Shown: positions 24,347-33,810, numbered from the stretch's first letter. The stretch is DNA of 64,000 nucleotides from Mucilaginibacter flavidus (GCF_024055575.1 NZ_JAMXOE010000028.1:20374-84373); one strand, 5' to 3'. Notes: generated by a model not told the origin, from the sequence alone. A program made the numbers and translations.

Positions 24347-25561
24347 ATGAAATTAGTATATACACCCATTATAATATTTGCTTTTTCCCTGTCTTCCCTA
24401 ACATCGTGCTCGTCCAAACAAAGTGATAAAAAAACAGCTCCGTTACCCGGCCCTCAAGCCCCTTTTGATACGAAGGCGTTTTTAGCCTACAACCCGAAGG
24501 ATGGGGATAAAAAAATTGATGCCGTGATGCAGAACCTGCATAAAACACGCGCTTTTAACGGCAATGTGCTGGTGGCCAAACATGGCAAAATAATATACGA
24601 AAAAGCGATTGGCTGGGCCGATTACCTGCACCGCGACAGCCTGAAAATAAACTCCCAATTTGAACTGGCCTCGGTTACCAAAACCATTACATCTACAGCC
24701 ATACTGATGCTGTGGGAGCAAGGAAAACTAAAGCTGGACGACGATGTAAAGAAATTTTTCCCGGATTTCCCTTATGATGGAGTAACTATCCGTCTGCTGC
24801 TCACCCACCGCTCCGGGATGATGAACTATGTATATTTTACCGACGATTTATATCGCGCCGAACACCGCCTGCAACGCAAGGGGATTAGCAACGCCGACGA
24901 AATGGCGTTGATTGCCCAGTATAAGCCCCGTCCTTTTAATAAACCCAACGTCAGGTTTTTGTATAACAATTCAAACTTTATGGTGCTGGGCAGCATAATT
25001 GAAAAAGTAACCGGTCAATCATACGCTGATTTTGTAAAAACGCACATTTTTAAACCATCTGGGATGGAGCATACAGCCGCCTATTCAAAAGCGGTATACG
25101 ATAAAATACCGGTTGATGTGGTGGGACACGACAGGGGGCAATGGCGCTACTCGGTAGCGCAGAACTTCCTGGATGGCCCGCTGGGCGATAAAGGCGTTTA
25201 CAGCACAGTGGGCGACCTTTGGCTTTTCGACCGGTCGTTACGTAGCGGCAGGCTGTTGAAACAAGCCACTATGGATTCGGCATACGTACCGCGTAACCCT
25301 ATGATCCATGGTCATTTTAGTTATGGTTACGGCTGGCGTATTTTTGAAGCCCCGGGTAAGCAGGTTATTTACCACACCGGTTGGTGGCATGGTTTCCGTC
25401 ATATTTATTTGCGCGATATTAAAGATGACATTACCATTGTACTGCTATCAAACCTTTCAAATGGCAGCCTGTTAAAACTTGATGACCTGTTTAATGCCGC
25501 TGGTATGCCTATAGTGCGCAAAAGCGCTTATAAAGGTAATGGCGATACGAGTGATGACTAA
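24347..25561 (+). CDS. Serine hydrolase, class C beta-lactamase/DD-peptidase fold, lipoprotein
   Basis: A 404-residue enzyme of the beta-lactamase/AmpC superfamily. The N-terminus carries a lipobox (SLTSC, Cys21). Ser109-Val-Thr-Lys112 (LASVTKTIT) supplies the nucleophile and base. YNN in RFLYNNSNF is the second motif, and HTGWWHG the KTG-like third. Most members in Bacteroidota are esterases or peptidases rather than antibiotic-degrading enzymes, so a resistance role should not be assumed. It lies between divergent repeats of genes and ends before the promoter of ybaB. Confidence 0.9.
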   Translation: MKLVYTPIIIFAFSLSSLTSCSSKQSDKKTAPLPGPQAPFDTKAFLAYNPKDGDKKIDAVMQNLHKTRAFNGNVLVAKHGKIIYEKAIGWADYLHRDSLKINSQFELASVTKTITSTAILMLWEQGKLKLDDDVKKFFPDFPYDGVTIRLLLTHRSGMMNYVYFTDDLYRAEHRLQRKGISNADEMALIAQYKPRPFNKPNVRFLYNNSNFMVLGSIIEKVTGQSYADFVKTHIFKPSGMEHTAAYSKAVYDKIPVDVVGHDRGQWRYSVAQNFLDGPLGDKGVYSTVGDLWLFDRSLRSGRLLKQATMDSAYVPRNPMIHGHFSYGYGWRIFEAPGKQVIYHTGWWHGFRHIYLRDIKDDITIVLLSNLSNGSLLKLDDLFNAAGMPIVRKSAYKGNGDTSDD

Positions 25562-25582
25562 TTTTGTTGAAACGTTGTAATG

Positions 25583-25613
25583 TTTGAATGTTGAAATGTT
25601 AGCTTTATTTTTG
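25583..25613 (+). promoter_or_regulatory. Complete Bacteroidota promoter of ybaB
   Basis: TTTG (25583-25586), 19-bp spacer, TATTTTTG (25606-25613): a full match to TTTG-N19-TAnnTTTG. The 11-bp arms GTTGTAATGTT (25574-25584) and AACATTACAAC (25622-25632) bracket it and could form an operator or a hairpin in the leader. Confidence 0.75.
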
Positions 25614-25665
25614 CTTAAGTCAACATTACAACTTTTCACCGTTAAAACATTAAAACAACAAGACC

Positions 25666-25965
25666 ATGTTCGATAAACTAATGCAGGCCCAGCAAAAGGC
25701 GGGCGAGGTAAAACAGCGCTTAGATGCGATAACTGTAACCGGCACCGCCGAGGGTGGAATGATTACCGTGACCGCCAATGCCAATAAAGCTATCCAATCG
25801 GTAGCAATTGACGACGATTTTTTTAAAGACGCAGATAAAGAGCAACTGGAGGAGCTTTTAGTTATTGCCATAAACAAGGCAATGGAGCAGGCCGAGAATG
25901 TAAGCCAGAGTGAGATGGGCGCCATGGCCAAAGATATGTTTGGCGGCCTGGGCGGTCTGTTTTAA
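25666..25965 (+). CDS. ybaB: YbaB/EbfC nucleoid-associated protein
   Basis: A 99-residue protein of the YbaB/EbfC family, dimers of which bind DNA as tweezers and associate with the nucleoid. The pattern MFDKLMQAQQKAGEVKQRL, then TVTGTAEGGMITVTANANKAIQSVAID and a Gly-rich C-terminus (GGLGGLF) is characteristic. In many bacteria the gene sits between dnaX and recR, but here neither neighbour is present. It has its own complete promoter and is followed after 37 bp by the metal-dependent hydrolase on the same strand. Confidence 0.93.
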   Translation: MFDKLMQAQQKAGEVKQRLDAITVTGTAEGGMITVTANANKAIQSVAIDDDFFKDADKEQLEELLVIAINKAMEQAENVSQSEMGAMAKDMFGGLGGLF

Positions 25966-26002
25966 GCGTTTTGATTTATACCTGTATTAATAAATATACC
26001 CT

Positions 26003-26680
26003 ATGAAAACTACATTTTACGGGCAGTCAACCTTTATGCTTGAAGCCGGAGGGAAAAAACTATTGTTCGACCCATTTATTACCCCAAACCCTGAAGCAAA
26101 GGATATAGACATCCACAGTTTGAAGCCTGATTATATTTTGGTTTCGCACGGGCACGGCGACCACGTGGCCGATTTACTTGCCATACAAAAAAGCAGCGAT
26201 GCCATAATAATCTGCATTGCCGAAATAGCGAATTGGTTGGGCAAACATGGCATAAATAATGCACACGGTATGAACATTGGCGGAGGCTTCAATTTTGAAT
26301 TTGGCCGCGTAAAAATGGTAAATGCCATACACTCGAGTACATTGCCAGATGGTTCGCCGGGGGGAAATCCGGCGGGCTTTGTATTATATGTGGATGGAAA
26401 AGTTGTTTACTACGCAGGCGACACCGCCTTAACTTACGACATGAAACTGCTGGCCGACGAAAACCTGGATTGGGCCTATCTGCCTATTGGCGATAACTAT
26501 ACCATGGGCGTTGACGACGCAATAAAAGCCTCCGGGTTTATCAATTGCAAAAACATTATCGGTATGCATTATGATACTTTCCCGGTTATAAAAATTGATG
26601 TTGCCGAAGCAGAAGCAAAGTTTGTAAAGGCTGGCATCAATATTAAACTGCTAAAAATTGGCGAAAGCGTGGAGTTATAA
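26003..26680 (+). CDS. UPF0173-type metallo-beta-lactamase-fold hydrolase
   Basis: A 225-residue cytoplasmic hydrolase of the UPF0173 group. The metal-binding motif HGHGDH is at residues 49-54, with further ligands in the DTALTYD segment (Asp) and near IIGMHYDTFP (His). No signal peptide is present. The group occurs widely in bacteria and archaea and its substrate is not established; it is not an antibiotic lactamase. It lies 37 bp after ybaB and ends at a strong bidirectional terminator. Confidence 0.9.
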   Translation: MKTTFYGQSTFMLEAGGKKLLFDPFITPNPEAKDIDIHSLKPDYILVSHGHGDHVADLLAIQKSSDAIIICIAEIANWLGKHGINNAHGMNIGGGFNFEFGRVKMVNAIHSSTLPDGSPGGNPAGFVLYVDGKVVYYAGDTALTYDMKLLADENLDWAYLPIGDNYTMGVDDAIKASGFINCKNIIGMHYDTFPVIKIDVAEAEAKFVKAGINIKLLKIGESVEL

Positions 26681-26716
26681 AATTCCTCCTCGTACTTGTC
26701 AATGACAAGCTCTTTT

Positions 26717-26757
26717 AAAGCAAAAAGCCAGGAAAACTACCCCTGGCTTTTTGCTTT
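26717..26757. terminator. Bidirectional terminator between UPF0173 and glgC
   Basis: Perfect 16-bp stem starting AAAGCAAAAAGCCAGG with a 9-nt loop, with A and T runs on both sides, between convergent genes. Confidence 0.85.
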
Positions 26758-26783
26758 ATTACGAGATCGTCTTTCGGACTAAA

Positions 26784-28046
26784 TTAAATCACTGTCCCGT
26801 TTGCAATAACTGCACGTTTTTTCACTATCACAATGCCATCCTGCACTACGTAAGCGCCATAGTCGCCATTGGCAAGCGGCTCTCCTACGTTTATCGTAAC
26901 GTCATCGCCGATGCAGGCGTTTTTATCAATAATGGCATTGCGGATATGGCATCTGTCGCCAATGCCCATAATAGGCGTCTGGCTTTCGTGCGATTCGGTA
27001 ATTTGCTCCAGCGTTTGGTAGTTATCATTACCCATTACGTAGCAGTTTTCAATAACGGTTTCAAAGCCTATGCGGGTACGGATACCTATCAATGACCTGG
27101 TTAGCTGTTTTGCGTTGATGATACATCCATCGGCAATAATTACCTTATCCACATGTGTCCCCGACATTTTTGATGGCGGGAGCATGCGCGCACGGGTATA
27201 AATTGGGTGTTTATCAAACAAGTTAAATTGAGGGATGTCATCAGTTAAGCCGATGTTAGCTTCAAAAAATGATGGTATGGTACCGATATCTGTCCAATAA
27301 CCCTCATATTGGTAGCTTAATACTCTGTGGTCGGTAATTGACTGCGGGATAATCTCCTTGCCAAAGTCGGTGCGTTCGTTACCTTCCAGCAATTCGTATA
27401 ACAGCTTTTTATTAAAGATGTAAATACCCATTGAAGCCAGGTAAACACGGCCCTCAGCTTCCATTTGCGGACTAACCTCAGATGCCCAGCTCTCAAAGTT
27501 CGATTTCGGCTTTTCGATAAAGGCGGTTATCATGTTATTGTCGTCGGCCTTCAAAATACCAAAACCGGGAACATCATTTGCATGTACGGGGATGCTTGCT
27601 ATTGAAATTTCCGCATTTGCAGCAACGTGTTTTTCAATCATATCGCCAAAATCCATCTGGTACAACTGGTCGCCCGATAGGATCAGTACGTATTCAAACT
27701 CATGTACGGCCAGGTGATGAAGGCATTGCCTAACCGCATCGGCAGTGCCCTGGTACCAGCCTACGTTGGTTGGGGTTTGCTCGGCAGCCAAAATATCAAC
27801 AAACGCCTCGCTGAAATTGCTGAAGTGATAGGTGTTTTTTATATGCTTGTTCAGCGACGCCGAATTGAACTGGGTCAACACATACATGCGGTGGATGCCT
27901 GAATGAAGACAGTTTGAAATAGGGATATCCACCAAACGGTATTTACCCGCAATTGGTACCGCCGGCTTTGAGCGGGTGGTAGTTAACGGGGCCAAACGGC
28001 TGCCCTGGCCTCCGCCAAGAACAATGCAAATTACTTTAGAGGTCAT
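26784..28046 (-). CDS. glgC: Glucose-1-phosphate adenylyltransferase
   Basis: Makes ADP-glucose from glucose-1-phosphate and ATP, the committed step of glycogen synthesis. 420 residues. The ATG at 28046 (MTSKVICIVLGGGQGSRLAPLT) gives the standard N-terminus; the frame is open to 28103 but adds non-homologous residues. The nucleotide loop GGGQGSRL is followed by SKPAVPIAGKYRLVDIPISNC, and the left-handed beta-helix C-terminus (IIADGCIINAKQL and later) is present. Its start overlaps the glgA stop as ATGA, giving translational coupling with the next enzyme of the pathway. Confidence 0.96.
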   Translation of the reverse strand: MTSKVICIVLGGGQGSRLAPLTTTRSKPAVPIAGKYRLVDIPISNCLHSGIHRMYVLTQFNSASLNKHIKNTYHFSNFSEAFVDILAAEQTPTNVGWYQGTADAVRQCLHHLAVHEFEYVLILSGDQLYQMDFGDMIEKHVAANAEISIASIPVHANDVPGFGILKADDNNMITAFIEKPKSNFESWASEVSPQMEAEGRVYLASMGIYIFNKKLLYELLEGNERTDFGKEIIPQSITDHRVLSYQYEGYWTDIGTIPSFFEANIGLTDDIPQFNLFDKHPIYTRARMLPPSKMSGTHVDKVIIADGCIINAKQLTRSLIGIRTRIGFETVIENCYVMGNDNYQTLEQITESHESQTPIMGIGDRCHIRNAIIDKNACIGDDVTINVGEPLANGDYGAYVVQDGIVIVKKRAVIANGTVI

Positions 28047-29467
28047 ATAGTTGGATTTAAGCTTTCGTATAAGGTTATATATTCTTTTGCTGAGCGGTCC
28101 CACGAAAAATCGAGCGCCATTATCACTTTGCGCAGGGCCTGGAAATGTTTGTCGTTATTATAAAGTGTTATTGCACGTGTAACTGCCATGCAAATATCTT
28201 CTACACTTGCATGATTATACCTTATGCCATAACCGCCTTCGTCGCCAAAATCAATTACGGTGTCATGTAATCCACCAGTGTTGCGCACCATTGGTAGTGT
28301 ACCGTAACGCAACGAATATAGCTGGTTTAAACCACAAGGTTCAACGCGCGATGGCATCAGCAAAAAGTCGGCGCCTGCATAAATAGTATGGGCAAGGGCT
28401 TCATCATAGCCTATAAATACGTTGCATTGTTCGCTGTAAAAGTCGCGCAATTGCAGCAGTTCTATTTCGGTCTCTTTATCGCCTGCACCTAAAACAAGGA
28501 AGTTAAACTGGCCGGGGTGCTCGTTAAAGCTTTCCTCCATGGCAGTTGCAATCAGGTCGGCGCCTTTTTCAACAACCAGGCGGCCGATAAAGGCAATCAG
28601 TGGTTTATCTGTCGATAAGTTGAACCGGGTACATAAAACTTCCTTATTTGCCTGCTTGCCTTTTGGGAAAGTGTTGATGGTAAATTTTGCCGGCAGCATC
28701 GGGTCGGTTTTGGGGTTCCATACCGCCGTATCAATGCCATTTAGAATGCCCGTGCCTTTGCCCTTTTCGAGGTAAAATAAAAACTCCAGGCCATTTGAGT
28801 TAATGGTAAGCTCTTCCAGGTATGTGGGAGAAACCGTGGTGTAACGCCAACAGCATTTAACCGCGCAGGCCAAAGGGTTAATGGCTCCGGCCCAATCCAG
28901 CAACCCGGTTCTTGATAAATCAATCTCGGGAAGGTAGGATAGCTTGTCCCAGCCGAAGGCGCCATGATATTGCCCGTTGTGGATGGTAAATACAGTTGGC
29001 GTGGCAGCCAGCCGGGTGTATAATCTTGAATGTTGCAAAAGGAACGGCACCAGCCCCGAATGATGATCATGACAATGAATCAAATCGGGCGACTGCTGCG
29101 AATAGCTGATCCAATCTAAAAATGCTATCTGGAAAGCAATGAACTGCTCTGTTTCGTCGGGATAGCTGTAAATTTCGGTACGGTCGATAAGTCCCGGGAT
29201 TTTTACCAGATAGAGTTCGAAACCTAGTTTATCAGTTTTCTCTTTTAATATCTCAAAAAACAAACGGCGTGTGCCTAATAAGGTCGAACTAACAAAAACG
29301 GTATCGAATTCGTTTTCCTGGACAAATTTACGGTCGTAATAAGGCATTACCACAGCAGCCTGGTGTCCGGCCTGGTTTTGATATTTGGGCAACGCGCCCA
29401 CAACATCGGCAAGGCCGCCAACTTTTGCAACTGGGTAACACTCGGCACTTAGGTGAAAAACTCTCAT
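28043..29467 (-). CDS. glgA: Glycogen synthase
   Basis: A 474-residue GT5 glucosyltransferase that extends alpha-1,4-glucan from ADP-glucose. The N-terminal KVGGLADVV motif places Lys15 at the ADP-glucose site, and the C-terminal nucleotide-binding region (LMPSRVEPCGLNQLYSLRYGTLPMVRNTGG) is the GT5 signature. Length matches bacterial GlgA. It is first in the glgA-glgC operon, with the ATGA overlap at the junction. Starch- or glycogen-branching enzymes are not encoded nearby in this window. Confidence 0.96.
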   Translation of the reverse strand: MRVFHLSAECYPVAKVGGLADVVGALPKYQNQAGHQAAVVMPYYDRKFVQENEFDTVFVSSTLLGTRRLFFEILKEKTDKLGFELYLVKIPGLIDRTEIYSYPDETEQFIAFQIAFLDWISYSQQSPDLIHCHDHHSGLVPFLLQHSRLYTRLAATPTVFTIHNGQYHGAFGWDKLSYLPEIDLSRTGLLDWAGAINPLACAVKCCWRYTTVSPTYLEELTINSNGLEFLFYLEKGKGTGILNGIDTAVWNPKTDPMLPAKFTINTFPKGKQANKEVLCTRFNLSTDKPLIAFIGRLVVEKGADLIATAMEESFNEHPGQFNFLVLGAGDKETEIELLQLRDFYSEQCNVFIGYDEALAHTIYAGADFLLMPSRVEPCGLNQLYSLRYGTLPMVRNTGGLHDTVIDFGDEGGYGIRYNHASVEDICMAVTRAITLYNNDKHFQALRKVIMALDFSWDRSAKEYITLYESLNPTI

Positions 29468-29854
29468 AGGAGGAATTTATTGGCTCAATTTAAGCAAACA
29501 ATTGTTTAAATATAGAACCCTGCGGCCTATAATCTGTTTAAAAAAATAATTTTTATTATTTGTTTACCCGATGTGGCTATTCATTTATAAAATACAAGGC
29601 TTAATGCTTGAATTTTATAATATTGATATTTTTTGGATGCGGATCAGTCCGGTTTTTAAGAAAATCGTAATGAGCTATTGGTTGAATTAGCTCCATCTTG
29701 TCCGAATTTTGCCTGTTTAGCCGGTCTGCTATCGCACCCGGCCGATCTTCGAATACGAAGGCGTCACCGGTCTGCAGGCATCCCACTTACAAAAATGGAA
29801 CACTAAGCGAAGATGGCATAAAAATCAGAGTCGTTGATAATCAGCATATTTCAC

Positions 29855-29891
29855 AGCGTTCCGGGTGTTCCGCGTGTGAAAATGGAACGCT
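29855..29891 (+). repeat. GCGTTCC dispersed repeat, copy B
   Basis: 37-bp core with arms AGCGTTCC and GGAACGCT. The conserved upstream flank TGATAATCAGC begins at 29835. A partial extra copy (AAAAATGGAACAC) precedes it at about 29793. Confidence 0.8.
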
Positions 29892-29963
29892 TTGCCGGTG
29901 TAAAGATCACCTGTATGGGGAATATTACACGATCAATGCACCCCGCTGTTAACGGTCAAAAAA

Positions 29964-29986
29964 AGCCGCGTCGTTAAAACGCGGCT
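29964..29986 (-). terminator. Terminator of ilvE
   Basis: 8-bp stem AGCCGCGT and complement with a 7-nt loop; on the minus strand it ends in a run of seven T, 29 bp after the ilvE stop. Confidence 0.75.
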
Positions 29987-30015
29987 CAATTATTTATCGG
30001 TAAATGTAATTGCAG

Positions 30016-31083
30016 CTATACAATATAATTCCAGTTATGCGGGTCGGGCGCCAGGCCATACCTTATGTCATTCAGCGTTTTCAACATCTTTTTCGAAAAC
30101 TCCCGGGTTTCAGGGTCAGTTAAAAAATACTCTTCGTCTTTGTAGTACAACGAGGCTATCGGTGCAATAGTAAAGGCAGTGCCGGCGCCAAATGCGTCGG
30201 TAAGTTTCCCGTTTTCGGCTCCGGCAATCAGTTCGGCTATAGCTACCGGGCGTTCCTCAACCGTGTAACCCATATCGCGGGCAAGGGTTAATATAGTATC
30301 GCGCGTAACGCCTTTTAAGATGGTGTTTTTATCAGTCGCCGGTGTTATCAGCTTACCATCGAGCAAAAACATAGCGTTGGCGGCGCCCATTTCTTCTACA
30401 TATTTATGCTCTTTGGCATCGGTCCATATCAGTTGGTCAAAGCCTTCCTGCATGGCCTTACGGGCCGGAAGCATAGCACCTCCGTAATTTCCGGCTGCTT
30501 TGGCATAACCATACCCGCCCTCGGCAGCACGGGTGTAATTTGTTTCTATTTTAACCCTTAACGGTTTGGTAAAATAGGGCCCGACAGGACAAGTTAACAC
30601 AATGTATTTGTAGGTTGTGGATGGAGTAACACCGAGGAAAGCCTCAGTGGCGAACATGTATGGCCTTATATATAACGAATGGTTAGGTTTTGAAGGAACC
30701 CAGTCGCGGTCGATATCAACCAGCGTAGCTATACTCTTAATAAATATTTCTTCGGGTAATTCCGGCATGCAAAGCCGCTCGGCTGATTTGTTAAACCGCT
30801 CCGCATTTTTGTCTATCCTAAAAATAGCAGCCTTGCCATCCGCTTGTTTAAAAGCCTTCAAGCCCTCAAAAAAGGCCTGCCCGTAGTGCAATGACGATGA
30901 TGCCGGACTAAGACTGATTTCGGCATACGGCACAATTTGGAAGTTTTTCCACTCGCCATCGGCATAATCAGCCATAAACATATGGTCGGAAAATGTTCTG
31001 CCAAATTGCAGGCTATTAAAATCCGTTTCGGCCAGGCGTGAGTGGTCTGTTTTTTTAATGCTGATATCGATGGTTGCCGTCAT
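30016..31083 (-). CDS. ilvE: Branched-chain amino acid aminotransferase
   Basis: A PLP class IV enzyme of 355 residues that transfers amino groups between glutamate and the keto acids of Leu, Ile and Val. The ATG at 31083 (MTATIDISIKK) is preferred over the open frame to 31128, which adds a hydrophobic stretch. The PLP lysine is Lys195 in GYGYAKAAGNYGGAM. ADYADGEWKNFQIVPY and SLHYGQAFFEGLKAF are conserved in the eukaryote-like BCAT group. It is followed by a terminator; the GNAT gene lies just upstream on the same strand. Other ilv/leu genes are not in this window. Confidence 0.95.
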   Translation of the reverse strand: MTATIDISIKKTDHSRLAETDFNSLQFGRTFSDHMFMADYADGEWKNFQIVPYAEISLSPASSSLHYGQAFFEGLKAFKQADGKAAIFRIDKNAERFNKSAERLCMPELPEEIFIKSIATLVDIDRDWVPSKPNHSLYIRPYMFATEAFLGVTPSTTYKYIVLTCPVGPYFTKPLRVKIETNYTRAAEGGYGYAKAAGNYGGAMLPARKAMQEGFDQLIWTDAKEHKYVEEMGAANAMFLLDGKLITPATDKNTILKGVTRDTILTLARDMGYTVEERPVAIAELIAGAENGKLTDAFGAGTAFTIAPIASLYYKDEEYFLTDPETREFSKKMLKTLNDIRYGLAPDPHNWNYIV

Positions 31084-31146
31084 AATTGCTAGTGTTGCTG
31101 TAAAATTAAAAAAAGGAACTGAATACATTGCCGGTCTATCGGTTAT

Positions 31147-31689
31147 TTAAGTGCCTTTGTTACCTTTTATTTCCCAGCCCTTCTTTTTAAAACCCTGTTT
31201 CTTAACAGGAGGTTCAAACTTTTTAAATTTAACTTTTAGCTGGAAAAGGTGTAAATCCAGGCCGTCGGCCCAAAAATCGGGGTTAACGTCGAGCAAGGTA
31301 AAGTTAAATTTATTAAAAAATGCCGTAGAATGCTGCGACGCCAGTGCTTCGATAACTTCCGCATTTTTTCCGTCCCTTATTTCCTTGATAACCTGTCGCA
31401 AAACTAAAGTGCCAAGCTGCCGGTTCTGAAACTGCGGCTTAAACATCACCCACGATATAAAAGCTGTTTTCAAATAGTTTACACTATACCCGCCGCCGCC
31501 AACTATCTCATCGCCTATTACTACCACATAGTAGTTTTGAGCATTACGGTCCAAAAAATCAGACAGGTTGCGCCCCTGCGACTCAGCAAAATACGAAGGG
31601 CAATTTACCTGGAAGATTTTATGTATGGCCGGGTAATTGTGCCGTTTAAACTTCCTCAATACTATTTCATCGTCACCGGGCATGCTCAT
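31147..31689 (-). CDS. GNAT-family N-acetyltransferase
   Basis: A 180-residue protein with the GNAT layout: VLRKFKRHNYPAIHKIFQ at the N-terminus, YYVVVIGDEIVGGGGYSV in the central strands, and the acetyl-CoA loop region QFQNRQLGTLVLRQVI. The C-terminus is basic (KKQGFKKKGWEIKGNKG). The substrate is unknown. Two ATGs (31689 and 31683) are both possible starts. It lies between the propeller protein and ilvE on the same strand, with gaps of 14 and 63 bp, so a three-gene transcript is likely. Confidence 0.82.
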   Translation of the reverse strand: MSMPGDDEIVLRKFKRHNYPAIHKIFQVNCPSYFAESQGRNLSDFLDRNAQNYYVVVIGDEIVGGGGYSVNYLKTAFISWVMFKPQFQNRQLGTLVLRQVIKEIRDGKNAEVIEALASQHSTAFFNKFNFTLLDVNPDFWADGLDLHLFQLKVKFKKFEPPVKKQGFKKKGWEIKGNKGT

Positions 31690-31703
31690 CTCCGTTCAGT
31701 CCC

Positions 31704-32660
31704 CTACCAATCGGGGTTAAATTTTACCCAATAAATATCGTCGAGCCCGTTGCCCGGTTCAGTTATCAAATTTTTCATTTCATCATAAGTAACGGCTTTG
31801 TCGCTATCCCATTCCTTACGCAGGCGGTTGCTGGTAAAAATTAAATACTTTTTATCCGCAGTAACATAAGGACAATAGTCGAGGCCCGTTGAATTAATAG
31901 GTACGGGTAACTGTCGCGCAGGTTGCCAAATGCCCGCATCATTTTTTTTACTCATGTACAGGTCACCGCTACCCACCCTGCCCGCGCGGCTTTCAGCGCC
32001 GAATATTATAAACTGCTCATCCGGGTCGACAAAGGCATTAAACTCGCCGGTTTTTGAATTGATGGCTTCGGGCAGGCTTTCGGGCGCAGCGTACCCATCG
32101 GCTGTTTTCTTGCAAACCACAATGTCCTCGCCGCCTTTACCATAAGGTGCTTCAACTGTGAAATATAAATTGCCGTTTTTTGCAACACTGGGGTAATATT
32201 CATTTTTGTCGGTATTAACCGTTGGCCCCAGGTTAACCGGTTCACCCCATTTACCATCTGCCCCGCGCGATACCTTCCAAATGTCGTAATCTTTCGGCTG
32301 ACTGCCTTTTAATGGCCGGTTCGAAACAAAAAATATCGTATTGCCGTCGGCCGAAAAAGTAGCCTCCAGATCGGCAAAAACGCCCGAAAAAGGTGCCATC
32401 TCCGGTTTGCCCCAAACCCCTTTTACTTTTGCCACTCTGAGGATAAAGCTTGCAAACCTCAAATGCTGAACGGTAAAAAATATCTCGTCGCCTTTGGGCG
32501 AGATTGTAAAATCGCGGTTGGCCAACCCGTCGGTCAAAATTCCGCGGGCAAATAGTTGCGGGGTGTCTCCGGGCAGATTATTGTCCGGGTAGGTGCTTTG
32601 AGAAAACGCACAATGAGTGGAAATGAATAACAGGCATAGCGCTGTAAACTGTTTTATCAT
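31704..32660 (-). CDS. Exported TolB-like (PD40) beta-propeller protein
   Basis: A 318-residue protein with signal peptide MIKQFTALCLLFISTHCAFS. PD40-type blades recur as FTISPKGDEIFFTVQH, ATFSADGNTIFFVSNRPL, PSVAKNGNLYFTVEAP, and PYVTADKKYLIFTSNRL. This is a secreted or periplasmic propeller related to TolB and OmpA-associated WD40 proteins. No enzymatic motif was seen; binding is the most likely role. It precedes the GNAT gene by 14 bp on the same strand and may be cotranscribed with it. Confidence 0.85.
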   Translation of the reverse strand: MIKQFTALCLLFISTHCAFSQSTYPDNNLPGDTPQLFARGILTDGLANRDFTISPKGDEIFFTVQHLRFASFILRVAKVKGVWGKPEMAPFSGVFADLEATFSADGNTIFFVSNRPLKGSQPKDYDIWKVSRGADGKWGEPVNLGPTVNTDKNEYYPSVAKNGNLYFTVEAPYGKGGEDIVVCKKTADGYAAPESLPEAINSKTGEFNAFVDPDEQFIIFGAESRAGRVGSGDLYMSKKNDAGIWQPARQLPVPINSTGLDYCPYVTADKKYLIFTSNRLRKEWDSDKAVTYDEMKNLITEPGNGLDDIYWVKFNPDW

Positions 32661-32760
32661 TTAACAGGGTGTTTAATTGGTTTATTTATAATCCAACGGA
32701 AGCTTATATGCGGTTTTAATCACCCATCAGGTCGGCAAAACTAGTTAAAATGCCCACGGC

Positions 32761-32787
32761 TAAAATCCCCCTGCGCGGGGGATTTTA
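32761..32787. terminator. GC-centred hairpin upstream of the NTF2-like gene
   Basis: 11-bp perfect stem (TAAAATCCCCC with its complement) and 5-nt loop. It lies 46 bp upstream of the ATG at 32833 and after the divergent propeller gene's start, so a terminator for either side makes little sense. It may be an operator, a leader structure or a short repeat. Confidence 0.35.
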
Positions 32788-32832
32788 CTGTTGAATAATT
32801 TGCAGCATATTGTATATTTAAAGTTAAATATT

Positions 32833-33654
32833 ATGCAACTAAAAAAAGCCGGCATTAAGGGCTTTTACGCCCTATTGATAGCGCTCCCGGTATTTACATT
32901 CGCACAATCAGACTTTAAAAACCTGGTTGCTGCCGAGAAGACTTTCGCGCAGTATTCTGTGGAACACAGCACACAGCAGGCGTTTATGCGTTTTTTAGCT
33001 GACGACGGCCTTTTTTTTAAAAAAGGCCAGCCGGTTAACGGTAAAGAACGCTGGGCAACCATAAAACCCGACAGTTCGAAACTGAGCTGGTACCCTGCGT
33101 TTGCCGACGTCGAAGCATCTAGCGAGTTGGGTTTTACAACAGGTCCCTGGGAGTACCGGGAAAACAAAGCCGACAAGGATGCCGGGGCCTTTGGTAACTA
33201 CATCACCATATGGAAAAAGCAGGCCGATGGCACCTGGAAAGCCGCTATTGACCTTGGTATATCACATGCGAAACCCAGGGCTGAAGAATTACCGGCTTAC
33301 GGTACCCCAACTTTTGCCGTAGCCGGCCATTCCACCAACAAGGCGTTACTGGCCGCCGAATCAAAATTTATTGCCGCAACAGGCAGCGTCTATCAGCAAA
33401 ACAGCAATTCTGCCGTTAAAATTTTTCGCCCGGGCCAGCCTTATATTACCACCCAGGCTGCCGATGCTGAGCGGGCTGATTTTACCTATACACTAATAGG
33501 CAGCGGCATCGCCAAGTCGGGTGAACTGGGCTATGTTTACGGGCAAGCTATTGTTAAAAACGGCGATAAAATATCAAACGGCTCGTACCTGCGTATCTGG
33601 AAACTGCACGACAAAAAATGGGAACTTAATGTGGAGGTAGTGGGTTTACAATAG
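32833..33654 (+). CDS. Exported protein with two NTF2/DUF4440-like domains
   Basis: A 273-residue protein with a signal peptide (about 1-27, ending FTFAQS). Two related halves: 30-150 contains AAEKTFAQYSVEHSTQQAFMRFL and ITIWKKQADGTWKAAIDLG, and 155-273 contains LLAAESKFIAATGSV and LRIWKLHDKKWELNVEVVG. Each half looks like a SnoaL/DUF4440 domain. The ATG at 32833 is chosen because the frame's upstream ATG at 32791 adds a non-signal stretch. No catalytic residues are evident. It is followed by tRNA-Ala. Confidence 0.75.
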   Translation: MQLKKAGIKGFYALLIALPVFTFAQSDFKNLVAAEKTFAQYSVEHSTQQAFMRFLADDGLFFKKGQPVNGKERWATIKPDSSKLSWYPAFADVEASSELGFTTGPWEYRENKADKDAGAFGNYITIWKKQADGTWKAAIDLGISHAKPRAEELPAYGTPTFAVAGHSTNKALLAAESKFIAATGSVYQQNSNSAVKIFRPGQPYITTQAADAERADFTYTLIGSGIAKSGELGYVYGQAIVKNGDKISNGSYLRIWKLHDKKWELNVEVVGLQ

Positions 33655-33715
33655 TTGCCTGGCAGGCTGTGTCGCATTAAGTTAAATAAATGTTTTATTT
33701 TAATACTTAATGTAA

Positions 33716-33723
33716 TATATTTG
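33716..33723 (+). promoter_or_regulatory. Candidate -7 element (TATATTTG) of tRNA-Ala
   Basis: Perfect TAnnTTTG 13 nt before the mature tRNA 5' end. The -33 TTTG is not perfect. Confidence 0.55.
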
Positions 33724-33736
33724 CCCTCCGCAAAAC

Positions 33737-33810
<74 letters not shown>

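Larger units (their letters stand above)
29468..30015. other. Intergenic region with a repeat copy and terminator
   Basis: 548 bp with no convincing gene. AT-rich DNA lies next to glgA, then a stretch at 29600-29790 in which a 61-codon minus-strand frame is open but has no recognisable product. A GCGTTCC repeat copy is at 29855-29891 and the ilvE terminator at 29964-29986. Confidence 0.6.

Noticed and set aside
24482..24721. 79-codon minus-strand frame opposite the serine hydrolase gene
   Set aside because: Antisense to a gene with complete SxxK and HTG motifs.
29601..29786. 61-codon minus-strand frame near glgA
   Set aside because: No recognisable domain or signal, and it overlaps a low-similarity intergenic stretch.
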